64,000 bases of DNA from Saccharum officinarum (GCA_020631735.1 CM036168.1:103870036-103934035), one strand, 5' to 3'. Shown: positions 1-11,824, counted from the first letter of the stretch. Numbers and translations: made by a program. Notes: generated by a model not told the origin, from the sequence alone.

Positions 1-105
1 TAAATCGACTGTCTCTGTGTTCACTGTCGAGTTCTAACATACACCGAAACATGAACAACTGTCCCGGGTACCCCGTGGTAGGCTATCGGTAGTCAAACAC
101 CGACA
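1..105 (+). repeat. 3' end of an LTR (partial)
   Basis: The stretch ends in CCGACA and is followed at once by GCTGGCGCGCCAGGTAGGGG, a block that commonly follows the 5' LTR of grass Ty3/gypsy-type elements. I infer that the window opens inside a 5' LTR. The LTR start lies outside the window, so length and target duplication cannot be checked. Confidence 0.5.
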
Positions 106-1293
106 GCTGGCGCGCCAGGTAGGGGCTTGCGGCGTAATCACGATCAAGAGCTCTATGGATTTTGACAACATGATCTTCTCGCTAGGATCGATCTTCATCT
201 TCGGATCGTGGATTTGCAAGGCGGACAGTAAGGGCAACCTCCAGGGACATCTCGTTGAAGCTCCGAAGACCCACGAGGAAATCACTCTTCCGACGGGGTT
301 AGCCGAAGATCTCGCTGAAAGATTCTCAGGCCTTACGGTGTTTGAATCGACTTAGGCTCCGGCGACAACCAGTCTCGACTTAATGTCCGGGTCGATTCCT
401 CTTCGGGGTGCAATCCAAGTTCTTTTGGAGATGAACCAAGTTCTTTTCCAATTGGACTCCGGAACATAGCATCAACTCTACAAGAGATCAATTTGAATCT
501 ACTTCAGGTTTCTTCCAGGAAGTTGAGTCATCTCCCAACCGGACTTAACAACATGGCGAAGGCGTATCAAGACTCGCTCTAAAGAGCAGCCGGTCCAATA
601 CGGAGGCTACATCTAACCGGGACATAGGAAGGTCTTGTATTAACCGTAATGTTTCAAGACTGCCTAGTCCACTGGCTGGGTATTTTCCCTAGAATAGCAA
701 CACTCTACTAGTTAAAGAAGCTACCACTCTACCCTACCAAGAAGGTGGTGCGTCCCACGATGTCGACGCTCCAACTAAAGTCATCAGCAACTCCAGCAGG
801 GCAGGGTTGGTGCCAGCCCAAGAAGTCTTCATGATTCGGCGGCCACCACCGATGCCACCAACTGCCCGACGTCAGGTCTTTAGATGAATCAGAATCAAAC
901 ATATCGTCTAACGCTCCTGAGTACGATGGCGAGTCTAAGGGCCAAAAACGAGCTAGAGAAAGAAGGAACATACTAAAAGAAGGTTGTAGACGCCGTGCTA
1001 GGCAACGAAAAGAAGCATGGGACACATACGAAGCAGAGCTAGCCGAATACAAAAAGAGAAAATCGAAGAGAGAAGCCGAAGAGAGGCGGGGTACTCGGCG
1101 ATATCTCCCGAGTACTTGATGATGACTTCTAGGACCTCGACGACAAGTTTAGAGTACCTGAGGGTAGATTCCGGGTACTCGATATCTCCTAGGTACTCGG
1201 CAACGACTTCCGAGTACCCGGCGAACCTCAAGCTAGCAGGCCATCTGATGGTTCCGTCTGAGAAGCAAGCAAGCAAACAAACAAATATGGAAG
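106..1293 (+). mobile_element. Ty3/gypsy-like retrotransposon internal region, fragment
   Basis: It starts with the GGCGCGCCAGG block after the putative LTR end. The following sequence contains broken stretches rich in Arg, Lys and Glu (around 940-1080), as in poorly conserved gag regions, but no zinc knuckle, protease or reverse transcriptase is visible. Between about 1090 and 1215 the motif GAGTAC or its complement GTACTC recurs several times at 20-45 bp spacing. The region is cut by the assembly gap. It may be a non-autonomous element; the gypsy assignment rests only on the start block. Confidence 0.4.
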
Positions 1294-1393
1294 NNNNNNN
1301 NNNNNNNNNNNNNNNNNNNNNNNNNNNNNNNNNNNNNNNNNNNNNNNNNNNNNNNNNNNNNNNNNNNNNNNNNNNNNNNNNNNNNNNNNNNNN
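1294..1393. other. assembly gap (100 N)
   Basis: A run of exactly 100 N, the usual placeholder for a gap of unknown size. Apparent ORFs running through it are meaningless, and the two flanks need not be adjacent in the genome. Confidence 0.99.
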
Positions 1394-1504
1394 AACACAT
1401 AGCATGCTAGTGAATACTAAACCAATAACTTCGTATGTGTATATTAATTTGTGACTTTGCTTATGTATATTCATGAATATTTAATCATATTATTCTAACT
1501 TAAT

Positions 1505-1657
1505 TTTCTGGCTCTCCATCCGTATTTATTCGTTCCGTGCATCCGCATATCCCGATTCTATTTTCAAACCCGTATTTTCCGAACCCAATCCCGTTTTCGC
1601 CAAAAAAAATATAGAAATGAAAGTACAATAGGGTTTTTCCGTCCGTTTTCATCTCTA
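1505..1657 (+). repeat. hAT-type terminal region (right end)
   Basis: The block ends in GTCCGTTTTCATCTCTA and carries CCCGTATTTTCCGAA and ATCCCGTTTTC upstream. The same arrangement forms the right end of the hAT element that finishes at 51076. It is therefore the right terminus of a related hAT element; the matching left end is not visible and probably lies in or beyond the gap. Confidence 0.55.
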
Positions 1658-2328
1658 GTTATTTATGATGTTCACATAGTGTACATGTGATGTTCTATGA
1701 TGCATTCTTATGATGTTTATATAGTATATAATATAAGTGATGTTTAATGATATTTATGTAGTATACATGTCATGTTCTTTGATATATTGTTTGATGTTCA
1801 CATTATATACATGCGATGTTCTATTATGTATTTGTGATGTTCACGTAATAAGTTGTTTTAGTAGTGTTTTTGTGATACTCTATGTGTTTTTTATCATGTT
1901 CCTGTTTATATGTTGTTTTGTATTATATTTTATTTTTGTTCCACTTATTTACAATCAATTATAATTTTCTTATTTATTTCACTCTTTCTTTGTGTATTTC
2001 ATTTTATTCCCTTCGTTACTTGCCCTTTTTCTTGCGTTTTCCCTATTACATAGTTTTTTTATATTTCATGAGATGTCCAATGACATATTTTGGTCTAGAA
2101 TATTATTTTTGCAAGATGAAATACTTTTTTTCTCGACTTAAATGGTTTCGTAACATAGGGAAAAAATCGCACTAGTATGAAATGAATTTCTTAGACCATA
2201 TCTCCCACATATTATTTTTGCTCCTCCTATTTTCTAATATTTATTTCTGATCTCCTTCACATGTATATGCGAGCTCCTATTTTATAATAGTTTATTTCAC
2301 CTCTACTTGACATCTATACATGCATTCA
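1658..2328. other. AT-rich stretch with degenerate tandem repeat
   Basis: From about 1665 to 1850 a degenerate unit of roughly 55-60 bp recurs, with variants of GATGTTCACATAGTGTACATG and GATGTTCTATGATG. The remainder is very AT-rich. Open frames here are low-complexity Phe/Tyr/Leu strings with no recognisable domain. I see no gene. Confidence 0.5.
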
Positions 2329-2771
2329 GACTATCCGCACCGCTACCTTTATCCCTCCGGTAAAACAAATAGAGGAGCATATAGCGCATGGCAGCCCTGC
2401 AGCGTATACTGTAAAGGCATTCGCTATCTCCGCGCGTCCGCAAATTCAGAGGAGCAGCGGACGTTTACCGGATGGCGCGCGAGAGAGAGGATTGCATGCA
2501 GCTGTGGGCCCCATGATTTCAACTCACTAAAAAATGTTATAACTCACAAACCAAAAAACCAAATTAAATTTCGATTGCACCATTAAATTCGTTTTAATAA
2601 ATACTTCAAAACAAGATCTCACATGGATATATTTAGATAAAGTGACAAGTGGGTCCCACAGTGGATAGAGGATGATATAGAGGATGGATGGATGCGGAAA
2701 AACTGTATATTTTATGGTGACTAGGATGGAATATTCCTTTTAGAGGATGAATATAGAGGTCGATGAGTGCG
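2329..2771 (+). mobile_element. MITE family A, copy 1
   Basis: It begins GACTATCCGCACCGCTACC and ends near GATGAGTGCG. It shares long blocks with 3232-3722 in the same orientation and with 54992-55420 in the opposite one, for example the conserved core TAGATAAAGTGACAAGTGGG and a preceding region with TGCACCATTAAATTCGTTTT. There is no coding capacity. The right terminus seems slightly trimmed compared with the other copies. Confidence 0.65.
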
Positions 2772-2838
2772 CTCACGTGACGATGTCGTCTCGCCAGCAC
2801 GAGCGCTCGCGGAGCGGAATTCCGGTGCCACATATTTA

Positions 2839-4417
2839 GGGGATGTTTGGTTCCCAGCCACACATCGCCACGCCTAACCTTAAGTAGCAGCCACATCTGT
2901 GGCAAGCCACAATGTGTGGCAAAAACAACATGTTTGGTTAGTGACTAAGGTTAGGCAAAAATAAGTGTGGCTGCTGTTTGGATTACTACCACAAAAACAT
3001 GGCAAAAGGTTGTGGCATTTGTTTGGTTTAGCCACAAATGAGTGAAAAATACCTCAATGCGATTAGTGCTAAGCACCCATTTGTCACAGAACAATTATTT
3101 CAACAACAATATAAAAGTAAGAATCAGCATATGCCCTAATTTCATTCATTAGGAAACTATATTTCAGCATCAACAACCAAGAAGATACAGATGCTTGAAT
3201 AATTATGACTAACATACGAGAAGTTCAATAAGACTGGCCGCACCACACCCTGTATAGGGTCTGGTAAAACCAGATAGAGGAGCACGTACCGCAAAATCCA
3301 GCTGCAGCGCAGTCCGCCAAACCATCCGCAGTCCATTCGGATCCGCCAAATCTAGCGCTTTGTCGTGCCTACGCTAAACGGTCACGCGGGCCTGCGACGT
3401 TGCTTTCCATTCGCGTGCATGTGAGAGCAGGAGAGAGAGGATAATCCAGCCGGGCCCCACTTGATGAAAGATGAAAAAAATGTTATAATTCCCAAACTAA
3501 AAAAATCAAATTAAACTCCGATTGTACCATTAAATTCGTTTCGATAATTATTCAAAACAAGATGTTATATGGATATATTTAGATAAAGTGACAAGTGGGC
3601 CCTATAGTGGACAGAGGATGATATAGATGGTGGATGGATGCGGGAAACTGTATATTTTATGGTGATTAGAATAGAATATTCCTTTTAGAGATGAATATAG
3701 AGGTCCATGAGTGCGGATAGCCTAATGTTTACTGAAACAGTACCGAGCAAAACATATACTATCAGCTTCTAGCTTTTACAAAATCAACAACATTCTTCAC
3801 AAGACAGTAATGGATTCATCGCTCTCCATCAGAAAATCAATGGCAAAGAGAAAACCAGATTCGTTTCAGATCTGCATACACGAAGGAAAACCAGAGCTCA
3901 ACAGGAGGGAGAAGCCATGCGACAGAGGTGGGAGAAGATGAGAAGCTGGAAAACTGCATCACCTGCGAGAGGCAGCCGTGGTCGGTGAGCATGACGACGC
4001 GACGGGGAAGAAGCCGTCGGACTGCAGCGTTGCCCCTGGGCGGCGGCGGTGTCCGGGCCCCTTGGCGTGGCAGCGCTGCCCCCTGGGCACGCGCAGCCCT
4101 ACACGCGGTGGCGACGTCCAGCCTAGGAGGCACGGCGGCGTCGGAGGAGTGCGATTTTTTTAACGGAGGATGGTCCAAGTGACAGAGAGCGGTGTTGCGG
4201 CAGTAGATGGGAATCTCGCTTCGGCGCGCCACAGATGGCGGTGGCGTGGCGGTGGCGGTGAAAACGCCCGCCACACTTTTGTTAAAGAAAACCGTGGCGA
4301 GATGGCTTTGTGGTGGTGGCACGCCATACCTGCGTTCCGAACCAAACGTTTACCAAAATCAGTGTGGCAAACTTAAAGTTAGGCGTGGCAACATGTGCCC
4401 ATGAACCAAACAGCCCC
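2839..4417. mobile_element. PIF/Harbinger-like DNA transposon, non-autonomous
   Basis: The ends are inverted repeats: GGGGATGTTTGGTT at the left and AACCAAACAGCCCC at the right. The similarity extends inward for about 45 bp around the shared GCCACGCCTAAC. It is flanked by TTA on both sides (2836-2838 and 4418-4420), the three-base duplication typical of PIF/Harbinger elements. No transposase is visible. The GC-rich right half (about 3900-4320) has overlapping ORFs on both strands without recognisable domains and may be captured host sequence. A family A MITE is nested inside. Confidence 0.75.
3232..3722 (+). mobile_element. MITE family A, copy 2 (nested)
   Basis: It runs from GACTGGCCGCACC to GAGTGCGGATAGCC and is flanked by TAA on both sides, so it looks like a complete insertion with a three-base target duplication. 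The body matches copy 1 over the TAGATAAAGTGACAAGTGGG core and the ATGGATGCGG block. It interrupts the Harbinger-like element around it, so it is the younger of the two. Confidence 0.75.
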
Positions 4418-5767
4418 TTAGTGCCTAGCGGCCATGCGGAGCGGGCCGACCCATGGGCAGGAGCAGCGGAGGCCCATGCGCGGACTGTAACACACCCTGG
4501 AAACGATGCAGGTGGGCCACCCGAACGACGCAGGTTGCTTCCGTCCCGCGCGCGCGAAAAAAATATTTTGCCGGCCGGCGCGTTGATAGGGTCCGAACGC
4601 CCGGACCCTATGAGCCCCCGCGAGACCCGGGACGGTCGGGGCGCACCGGCGCAGGGCTCCTGCCTGCGGAATCGGGCCAGGCGTTGCACGGTCGAGCCCA
4701 GCTCCGTGTAGCCCGTGTATAGTTAGCGGGCTCGTTAGTTCCAGCCCTGTGGGCTGGAAGCTTGAACTCGTTTGGCCATTCTGGTATCTTTCTTTTTTTT
4801 TGCGATTAAGGCCATTCTGGTATCCAGCACCACTGTGATGGCTCAGTCCGTGCTCACGTGCGACAGGCAGCAGCGACCACAGGTGGCCGCAAGGCGATGA
4901 AACGTCGTGAAAGATCCACGTTCATTCCGCACGGGCAGCTCCGTGGTGAGTGGTGACACCGCTCGGCGCTTGCTTGTGACTTTACACAGCATCTGTCCTC
5001 GACCAATCTTGTTCATGGACCACGACCCTTGTGATGCTCTCGACAGTCAAGACTCAAGAGTCAGTCATACAGCGATACGGACGCAATAGTCTTCGCCGTT
5101 GTTTATTTGCCGAAACAAGGGGAGAGCAAGACGCGAGCGCTCACCGCCTGTTTACGGGCACTGAAAAGACTCGAGCGAGACGGGATGCATCGAAGGCAGC
5201 GGGTGTCACACTGCACGCTCGCTATCATTGCCCGAACTGCACAGACCCAAGACCGAAATTTGCTTCGGCCGGTGCAGCCTGTTGCGCAAGATCGCGGCTA
5301 CGGACAAACTCGACGCCGGCGAGATCACGGCGTGCAGCAGCAGGCCGACACGTGCACAGCAGCCCTTCTCCCTGTGGGACAAAGGCACAAAGCCGACGGC
5401 CGCTGCCGCTTGGAGTATATCTTGCAGCGGTTGCCTACAAGATCGCTAGCTGTACGTAACCAGCCGCGCCGTCAGGACACACGATGCCCCATCCGCGTGC
5501 TGGCACGGGGACGATGGACACTTGACATCTGAGTAGCCAGCTGATGACCGTCTAACCGGAGTCCTGATCGGCAGCTGCCTGATCTAGCTGAATCACAATT
5601 CACAATCCCGTAGTTGTCTCCTGTGCACGCACTAGCGCACTTTGAAACTGTATGCCGCTCCTGTTGCCTCAGTATCATCTTCAGTCGCCAGCTTAATTAA
5701 CGTCCTCTCCTCCATTCGAATAGAACTCTGATCGTTGTGTGCAGTGCAGGCTGACCGACGAGTGGAA
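4418..5767. other. intergenic, no gene seen
   Basis: GC-rich in the first part, with a short perfect palindrome at 4586-4611 (10-bp arms ATAGGGTCCG). ORFs of 60-140 codons overlap on both strands with no conserved domain or plausible gene structure. The last few hundred bases would be the promoter side of the hydrolase remnant. Confidence 0.5.
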
Positions 5768-6324
5768 ATGGTCGCTCTCTCCAAACTAGCCTTGGTGTCT
5801 GCAGTGGCGCTGCTGGGCTGGGCGTACCAGGTCACCCGGCCGCCGCCTACGGCGATCTTGGGCGCCCCAGGAGGACCGCTGATCACCTCGCCTTGAATCC
5901 GGTTCAAAGACGGCCGGCACCTGGCCTACAGGAAGGAAGGAGTGCGCAGGGAGAAGGCCAGGTTCAGGATAATCTTCATCCATGGCTTCTCCTCCACTAA
6001 GGAGAGCGGGTTCCCCGTGTCCCAGGTAACAACCGATCATCGTGTTGTGTGTTCAACTGTTCGCACTCCAGAGTTATGTTATTAACGCTCGTGCCACCAC
6101 GACCCCATGCAGGATCTTGTGGAGGAGCTCGGCATATACAAGCTCTTCTTCGACAGAGCCGGGTACGGCGACAGCGACGCCAGCCCGAAGCGCGGCCTCA
6201 AGAGCGACGCCACGGACGTCGAGGAGCTCGCCGACGCGCTGCAGCTCGGGGACAAGTTCTACGTGGCAGGGTGCTCCATGGGCGGCTACCCAGCGTGGAG
6301 CTGCCTCAATTACATTCCGCACAG
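5768..6324 (+). pseudogene. alpha/beta hydrolase pseudogene, N-terminal half only
   Basis: Two exons can be read. Exon 1 (5768-6025) starts at ATG with a hydrophobic N-terminus (MVALSKLALVSAVALLGW) and leads to the oxyanion-type motif IIFIHGF. Exon 2 (6113-6324) contains FFDRAGYGDSDASP and the nucleophile elbow GCSMGG with its serine. The junctions are GT and AG. Codon 43 of exon 1 is TGA where similar plant hydrolases have a coding residue, consistent with a C-to-T change. Everything after the elbow, including the acid and histidine of the triad, is missing. After the last donor the text dissolves into a scrambled copy of exon 2. The family is clear; the substrate cannot be told. Confidence 0.8.
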
Positions 6325-7138
6325 GTCGGTCAAGGATAGCAGCTATATATAGCAGCTTGCACACCACCATCTCCGTTCAGGTGATCGATCACCTTGTATA
6401 CATTCCGCACGGCTACCCAGCGTGCTAGAATGGACATCTTGTGATCACTCTCACGGACCCCACACACGGACACCACAAGTCCGGAGCCTTGACTTTTGAT
6501 GCGGCGAAAGCGAAAAGTCCAGGCTCCATGCTAGTCGTTGTACCTTGTACGCACGGTATCCGCCCCGAAGAACTAAATGCCCAGTGCCCACATATATAGT
6601 AATATAGACATAGACTGGTAGAGAGATGATAAAATGAAAGCAATACACATGTGTGTCAAGATGACAATCATCATCTAACTCTAAGAGCTCATGTAAATCA
6701 CTCTCTAAATCATCATTTGAAGAGTCATTTACATAAAAATCGTTTTCTATATCTTCTCACTCTCCAATAGTTTTTCTATATCTCGTGATCAGTCTAGAGA
6801 GTCATTTTCATCTTCTATTTTTGGCTAGCGAAAAATCCAGAATAGAAAATATCTATATTTGGATAACCATCTAGAGAAGCTGATGAAAGATAGTTTTTCA
6901 CTAAAATCTCTATTCCTAACATTTATAGGAAGGATATAGAGTCTCTTGGAGATACTCTAACTAGCTAGTTAAGGGAATTAGATTGCAAAATTGCGGTTAA
7001 GCTTAAAAACTAAAGCGTTGGCTAGAATCCCGGAAATAGGTGCGAGCTAGTAGTTATACTACACCACTTGCACCGTTGCCGCCGCTTGCTACGGGTGCGT
7101 CATCGTCCTGGTCCTGCCTTCCCCTACGACGAAAGGCT
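6325..7138. other. intergenic with scrambled hydrolase filler
   Basis: Around 6399-6424 two short pieces of exon 2 of the upstream hydrolase (TACATTCCGCAC and GGCTACCCAGCGTG) recur fused in reversed order, next to the palindrome GTGATCGATCAC. The rest is AT-rich and holds nothing I recognise up to the AKR start codon. Confidence 0.5.
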
Positions 7139-7827
7139 ATGGACGAGCAAGCAGCCATCCAGGTGGTGGTTCCCCGAGTCAAGCTCGGCGCCCAGGGATT
7201 AGAGGTGATCCGATCCACTTTTCTCTTCATCTCTGCGTGCAGCTGATTATTTAGGAGTGGTTCGTCCCATGATCGTCGTTTTATTTCTTCTGGGTTTCGT
7301 TGACAACAAAGGTGTCCAAGCTGGGTTGGGGTGCTTCGGCCTGACGGGCGCTTACGGATCGGCGCTCGACGACGAGGCGGCTGCCGCAGTCATCGCGCAC
7401 GCCTTCCGTCGCGGTGTCACCTTCTTCGACACCTCCGACATCTACGGGCCCCTCACCAACGAGATCCTGCTCGGGAAGGTCCGGTCCGTGTATATGTCTG
7501 TGTCTGTAGTCCTGGCCTTTCTACAGCTATCTTATCTTCCTATCGATCGGAGTTGCTTCAAGCATGGCTGCTGTTACAGGCGCTGAAGCAGCTGCCGCGG
7601 GAGCAGGTGCAGGTGGCCACCAAGTTCGGGCTGACGCGGGACGCCAGCGGCGCCTGGACCGTGTGCGGCCGGCCGGAGTACGTGCGCGCCTGCTGCGAGG
7701 CCAGCCTCCGGCGCCTTGGCCTCGACTGCATCGACCTCTACTACCTGCACCGCGTCGACACCAGCATCCCCATCGAGGACACGGTCTCTGCAGCAGCTAG
7801 TTGATCTTGATCGATCCTGTGATGTGA

Positions 7828-8067
<240 letters not shown>

Positions 8068-8847
8068 TGAGCTCGTCTGGACCATGATAACCAGGCGCAT
8101 CATTCTTGATGATAATCATGTAACCGAATGCATTGTGCTTGGGCGCTAGAGAATTGGCCATTGGAATTGTTCCTTACAGTCCGATCGGCAAAGGGTTTTT
8201 CGGCGGGAGAGGAGTTACAGAACAAGTGTCCGCTGCATCTAATCTGGTAAACATACTCTATCAATCTATGCTCCTGCGCGACTTAATTTTTTTTAAACGG
8301 AGTCTACTTTTGGCTATCGAATTGTTTTTTTTATCTCAAATACGCATGAGCTATGTGTATCATTGGCTATTGAATTGTTGCCCAGAGTCTGATTTTGGCT
8401 GCCATCAAATTTCAAAATCGAACATGTTTGGCCATCAAACTATCAAAATTGGATAACTTTGGCCGACGACTAGTTTTAAAGGTGGCTCTGTCTATGTACT
8501 CTCTGTGTCTATAAAAGAATGCAACTCTGACTCTACCTCATGTCCAAGAAAGAATACAATTTTAACTAGTCTTTTTAACCTCCTAGCTGATCTCGAGAAC
8601 CAAGAGTTGCTTGCTTTGCCGAACATAAGAATATTTTTAAAATAATAAAAAATGGCCAAGACTTAAAAATCATAACTAATTCATTTAAATCAGAAAAATA
8701 TGAAATTAGTATCATTTTTCTAAAAAAAGATCTATCTATTTGTGTCCTATATAGAGTTTGTTGTATCTTATTTGTTCCTGATTCCAGTATTTTATTATAT
8801 GTAGTCACAACTGCTATTTATTTGAAATTTTTTTATGATTTACTTTA

Positions 8848-10077
8848 GAGTAAAGTTCTTGGTCAGTCCTCAAACTTGTGGGGTATGTCAACCTAGTCTC
8901 TAAACTTAGAAAGTACGTCATTCTAGTCCTCAAACTCTATTTGGGTCTCATGTTCATCCAAACGGGTATGGATCTACACGCGCGTATCGAGAAAAGACTT
9001 GATTGCTTGAAATAAAAGATTAGCGGAGATTATATACAAAATCACCTAGACACAAAAATTTCACAAATACTTATAAAATTTATGAGGGTTGTTTTTGAAA
9101 AAAAAAACTCGTCTTCTATGATTCTATCTCTCACCATGACGCCGCCGCTGCCTGAGGCCTGCCTGCCTCCGCGTGGGCACATCACCGCCGCGGCCCCTGC
9201 TGGGTAGGTGTGGGCGGGCCATAGCAGCGGCCGGGCGAGCAGCCACCATGGCCACGCAGGTGTGCGGGCAAGACGCCGCCATCACCGCCGCACAAGGCGC
9301 GGCCGAGTTGCCGCTGCTGTACAGGGGCGCGGGCGAGCCGTCGCCGCCGCTCACAGGCCGACGTGAGTTAGACGTGAGCACAGGCCATCGAGGACTCGAG
9401 GCTCTTGACCCACTGCTGCACGGTGTTCTCGACGGCCCGGAAGATGTTGTGGCCGCGTACGAGTTTGCCGTAGTGGTCACAGAAGTCAAAAAGCACGTCG
9501 GAGTCGTAGTTGAGCTGCCCCTGCTGCGCCTCCGTGTGGTACCACTTGAGCTGCCCCAGTCGAAGTGCTTGGCGAGAAGTCGACGAAGGCCGGGTTCTGG
9601 ATCACGTTCGTGTTGATGCAGGTGCCGAACGGGAAGCTGCTGTCCATCTGCACGCAGACGAGCCGCGCACAGGCACGCGCCCGAGCTGCCGCCGTGCAGG
9701 CGAGCCGCCGCCGCCGCTGTGCACAGGCGCGTGGGTGAGCCACCGCCGTGCAAGACCGTGCAGGCGAGCAGCCGCCGCCATCGGTGCACAAGCGCGCGAG
9801 CGAGCAGCCGCTGCGGTCGGCGCGCGGGCAAGCACCGCAGCTGCTGCCGCCAACGTGCAGGCGAGCCGCTGCAGCAGCCTCACGGGACGAACAGCGGCGC
9901 TCGGACTGACCATGGCCACGAGGACGACGAGAGATAGAGCTGACGTGTGGATTCAGACTTCTTTGGATGAATACGAGACACAAACAGGGTTTAAAGACCG
10001 AAACGACATACTTTCTGAGTTCGGGGACCAAGATAACACACCTGCACAAGTTCGAGGATCGGCTATGAACTTTACTC
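8848..10077. mobile_element. Mutator-like element (Pack-MULE type) in AKR intron 5
   Basis: Long terminal inverted repeats of about 130 bp: GAGTAAAGTTC begins the left end, and the right end reads GAACTTTACTC. Inward they share variants of CCTCAAACTTGT and of AGAAAGTACGTC. The flanking nine bases TTTACTTTA (8839-8847) and TTTACTTTG (10078-10086) form a target duplication with one mismatch, as expected of Mutator-like elements. No transposase is present. The GC-rich interior includes a xylanase gene fragment, so this fits a Pack-MULE that has captured host gene sequence. It lies entirely within an intron. Confidence 0.78.
9368..9659 (-). pseudogene. GH10 xylanase gene fragment inside the MULE
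   Basis: Reading the minus strand gives DSSFPFGTCINTNVIQNPAF, then KHFDW, then KWYHTEAQQGQLNYDSDVL, then FCDHYGKLVRGHNIF and ENTVQQWVKSL. Plant glycoside hydrolase family 10 endo-xylanases have this order in the N-terminal part of the barrel. The reading frame changes after NPAFVDF and some codons between FDW and LKWYH are missing. The catalytic glutamates lie downstream in the family and are not included. It ends at a TAA at 9368-9370. The piece is a captured, non-functional fragment. Confidence 0.75.
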
Positions 10078-11675
10078 TTTACTTTGACCCTGTTCACTTA
10101 GGACTTATCAGTCAGAATTAATCAGTCATTTAGCAGTATTTTTCTCTCACGACAAATCAGCATCAGCATCAGCCGTTTTTCCAACCAGCTGGCCACACGT
10201 TGATTGCACGATGTTTTAGGCTGCTACCTTATTTGAAACATACTGCCTAGTTAAGCAATTTAAATAAAGTTAAGCACTAGACATGCGATGCCGAAATGGG
10301 ATTTATATGTCTTGGAGCATGCCACGAGGTTGGCATCACCTTTGAGATTTTCCATGTACTCAGAATTTATTGGGTCCTTTTGGTTATGGTCCTGGTCTAA
10401 TATAGAGCAAAACAATAATTGGACTCAGACGATAATTCGTTGGTCAAAATAGACTTCTTTCCATTTAAAAAGATAAGTTTTAAAAGTTTGCATGTAATAA
10501 TACCCAACTAGTTAAAATTATTTATCTTCACGCACTCTATTATCTTTGTTTATTTTGTAACACGATACCCATATACATACTCTACGTTCTCTATCCATTT
10601 GTGATGAATTTACTTTACACGTTTTACCATCCCTATACACGGTTCTCTCTCTTTGCATGTCACCTACATGTGTCTTCGAAATGCATTTCATTCAAACATT
10701 ATCTTAAGTTATGATAGCTCTTGTTACAATCGGATATTTTGTGATACCATGATTCTATATTTTGACGATAAATTTTTGATCTTATTAATTGCTACATTTT
10801 TTGCCCGCATGTCTTGTTCCTATTATACATTCTATTTGAAAACTTTCCCTTTGTTCTTTGTTAAAATATGGATTCTATGTCTTAAACTACACTATTAATT
10901 ACTATGATAGGATAAAAGATCATTTGAGCTTGCACAACACCACTCATTATCGCGATGTAGCTTCAATAGGAGGGGACAACAGTTCAAAAAATAGAGTACT
11001 AACAGTTCTACTTTCAATATAGATATATCACAATGTTTCGGTCAAATGTATAGATTTATCCAATTAACAACTTACATAAATTATTTCCATGAATGTTCAT
11101 ATAATTTAAAATGAATTGTCAGAACCATTTTATACATGGGTTGACAATGGAACATGTGTGCTTATTGTAAGTTAGCTTATTACATAATAATAGAGATAGA
11201 AGTGTGTAGTTTAGAAACATATATAGATATAAGCTTATGGTTACATTTAGAATTTTTATAATAGTGTATGATTATAATTTTGATGTAGATCGAGTAGTAT
11301 TTTTAGTTTACTTTAATAATGACATGGGTAATTTAGATGAAAATATAAAAACATTACTTAGATTATCTATTATAATGCCAGTTGGGTATTTTTTATGGCA
11401 AATTTAGGGGGTTAGTTTATGTTTTTCCTAATGGCACAGGTGGGCTTTTTTTAAGAAAAAAATATTAGATCCAGTGATTATTAGTATCAATATCGATTAG
11501 AGTCCATCAAATTGAGGTCAGATCTATCGAATTTTCATGGTAATTTTTAGGGTTTATCTCTCCTTCTAGCGTGTCTCGTAAAAATTAACATGGAGACTTG
11601 TTAGTGTGCCAATATTAATAGTAAGATTTTTCCTTGAAACATCATTCCTTAAGCATTTTTACTTTGTTTTATCAG
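10078..11675. other. remainder of AKR intron 5
   Basis: AT-rich intron sequence. A short stretch at about 10137-10195 (TTTTTCTCTCACGACAAATCAGC) resembles the middle of the small MITE at 22547-22659. There are otherwise no clear element ends and no exons. The intron ends with the pyrimidine-rich ACTTTGTTTTATCAG acceptor. Confidence 0.45.
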
Positions 11676-11824
11676 CGAAGGCACCCAAGGTTTTCAGCAG
11701 AAAATCTGGAGAAGAACAAGCAAATTTATCTGAAAATGGAAGAGCTGGCCAAGAAGCACCGGTGCAGCCCTGCTCAGCTAGCTCTAGCTTGGGTTCTGCA
11801 TCAAGGGGACGATGTGGTTCCTAT

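Noticed and set aside
1737..2175. Phe/Tyr/Leu-rich ORFs resembling membrane proteins
   Set aside because: Translations of AT-rich low-complexity DNA, with no start context or conserved feature.
3837..4322. 161-codon minus-strand ORF in the Harbinger-like element
   Set aside because: GC-rich text with overlapping frames on both strands and no transposase motif.
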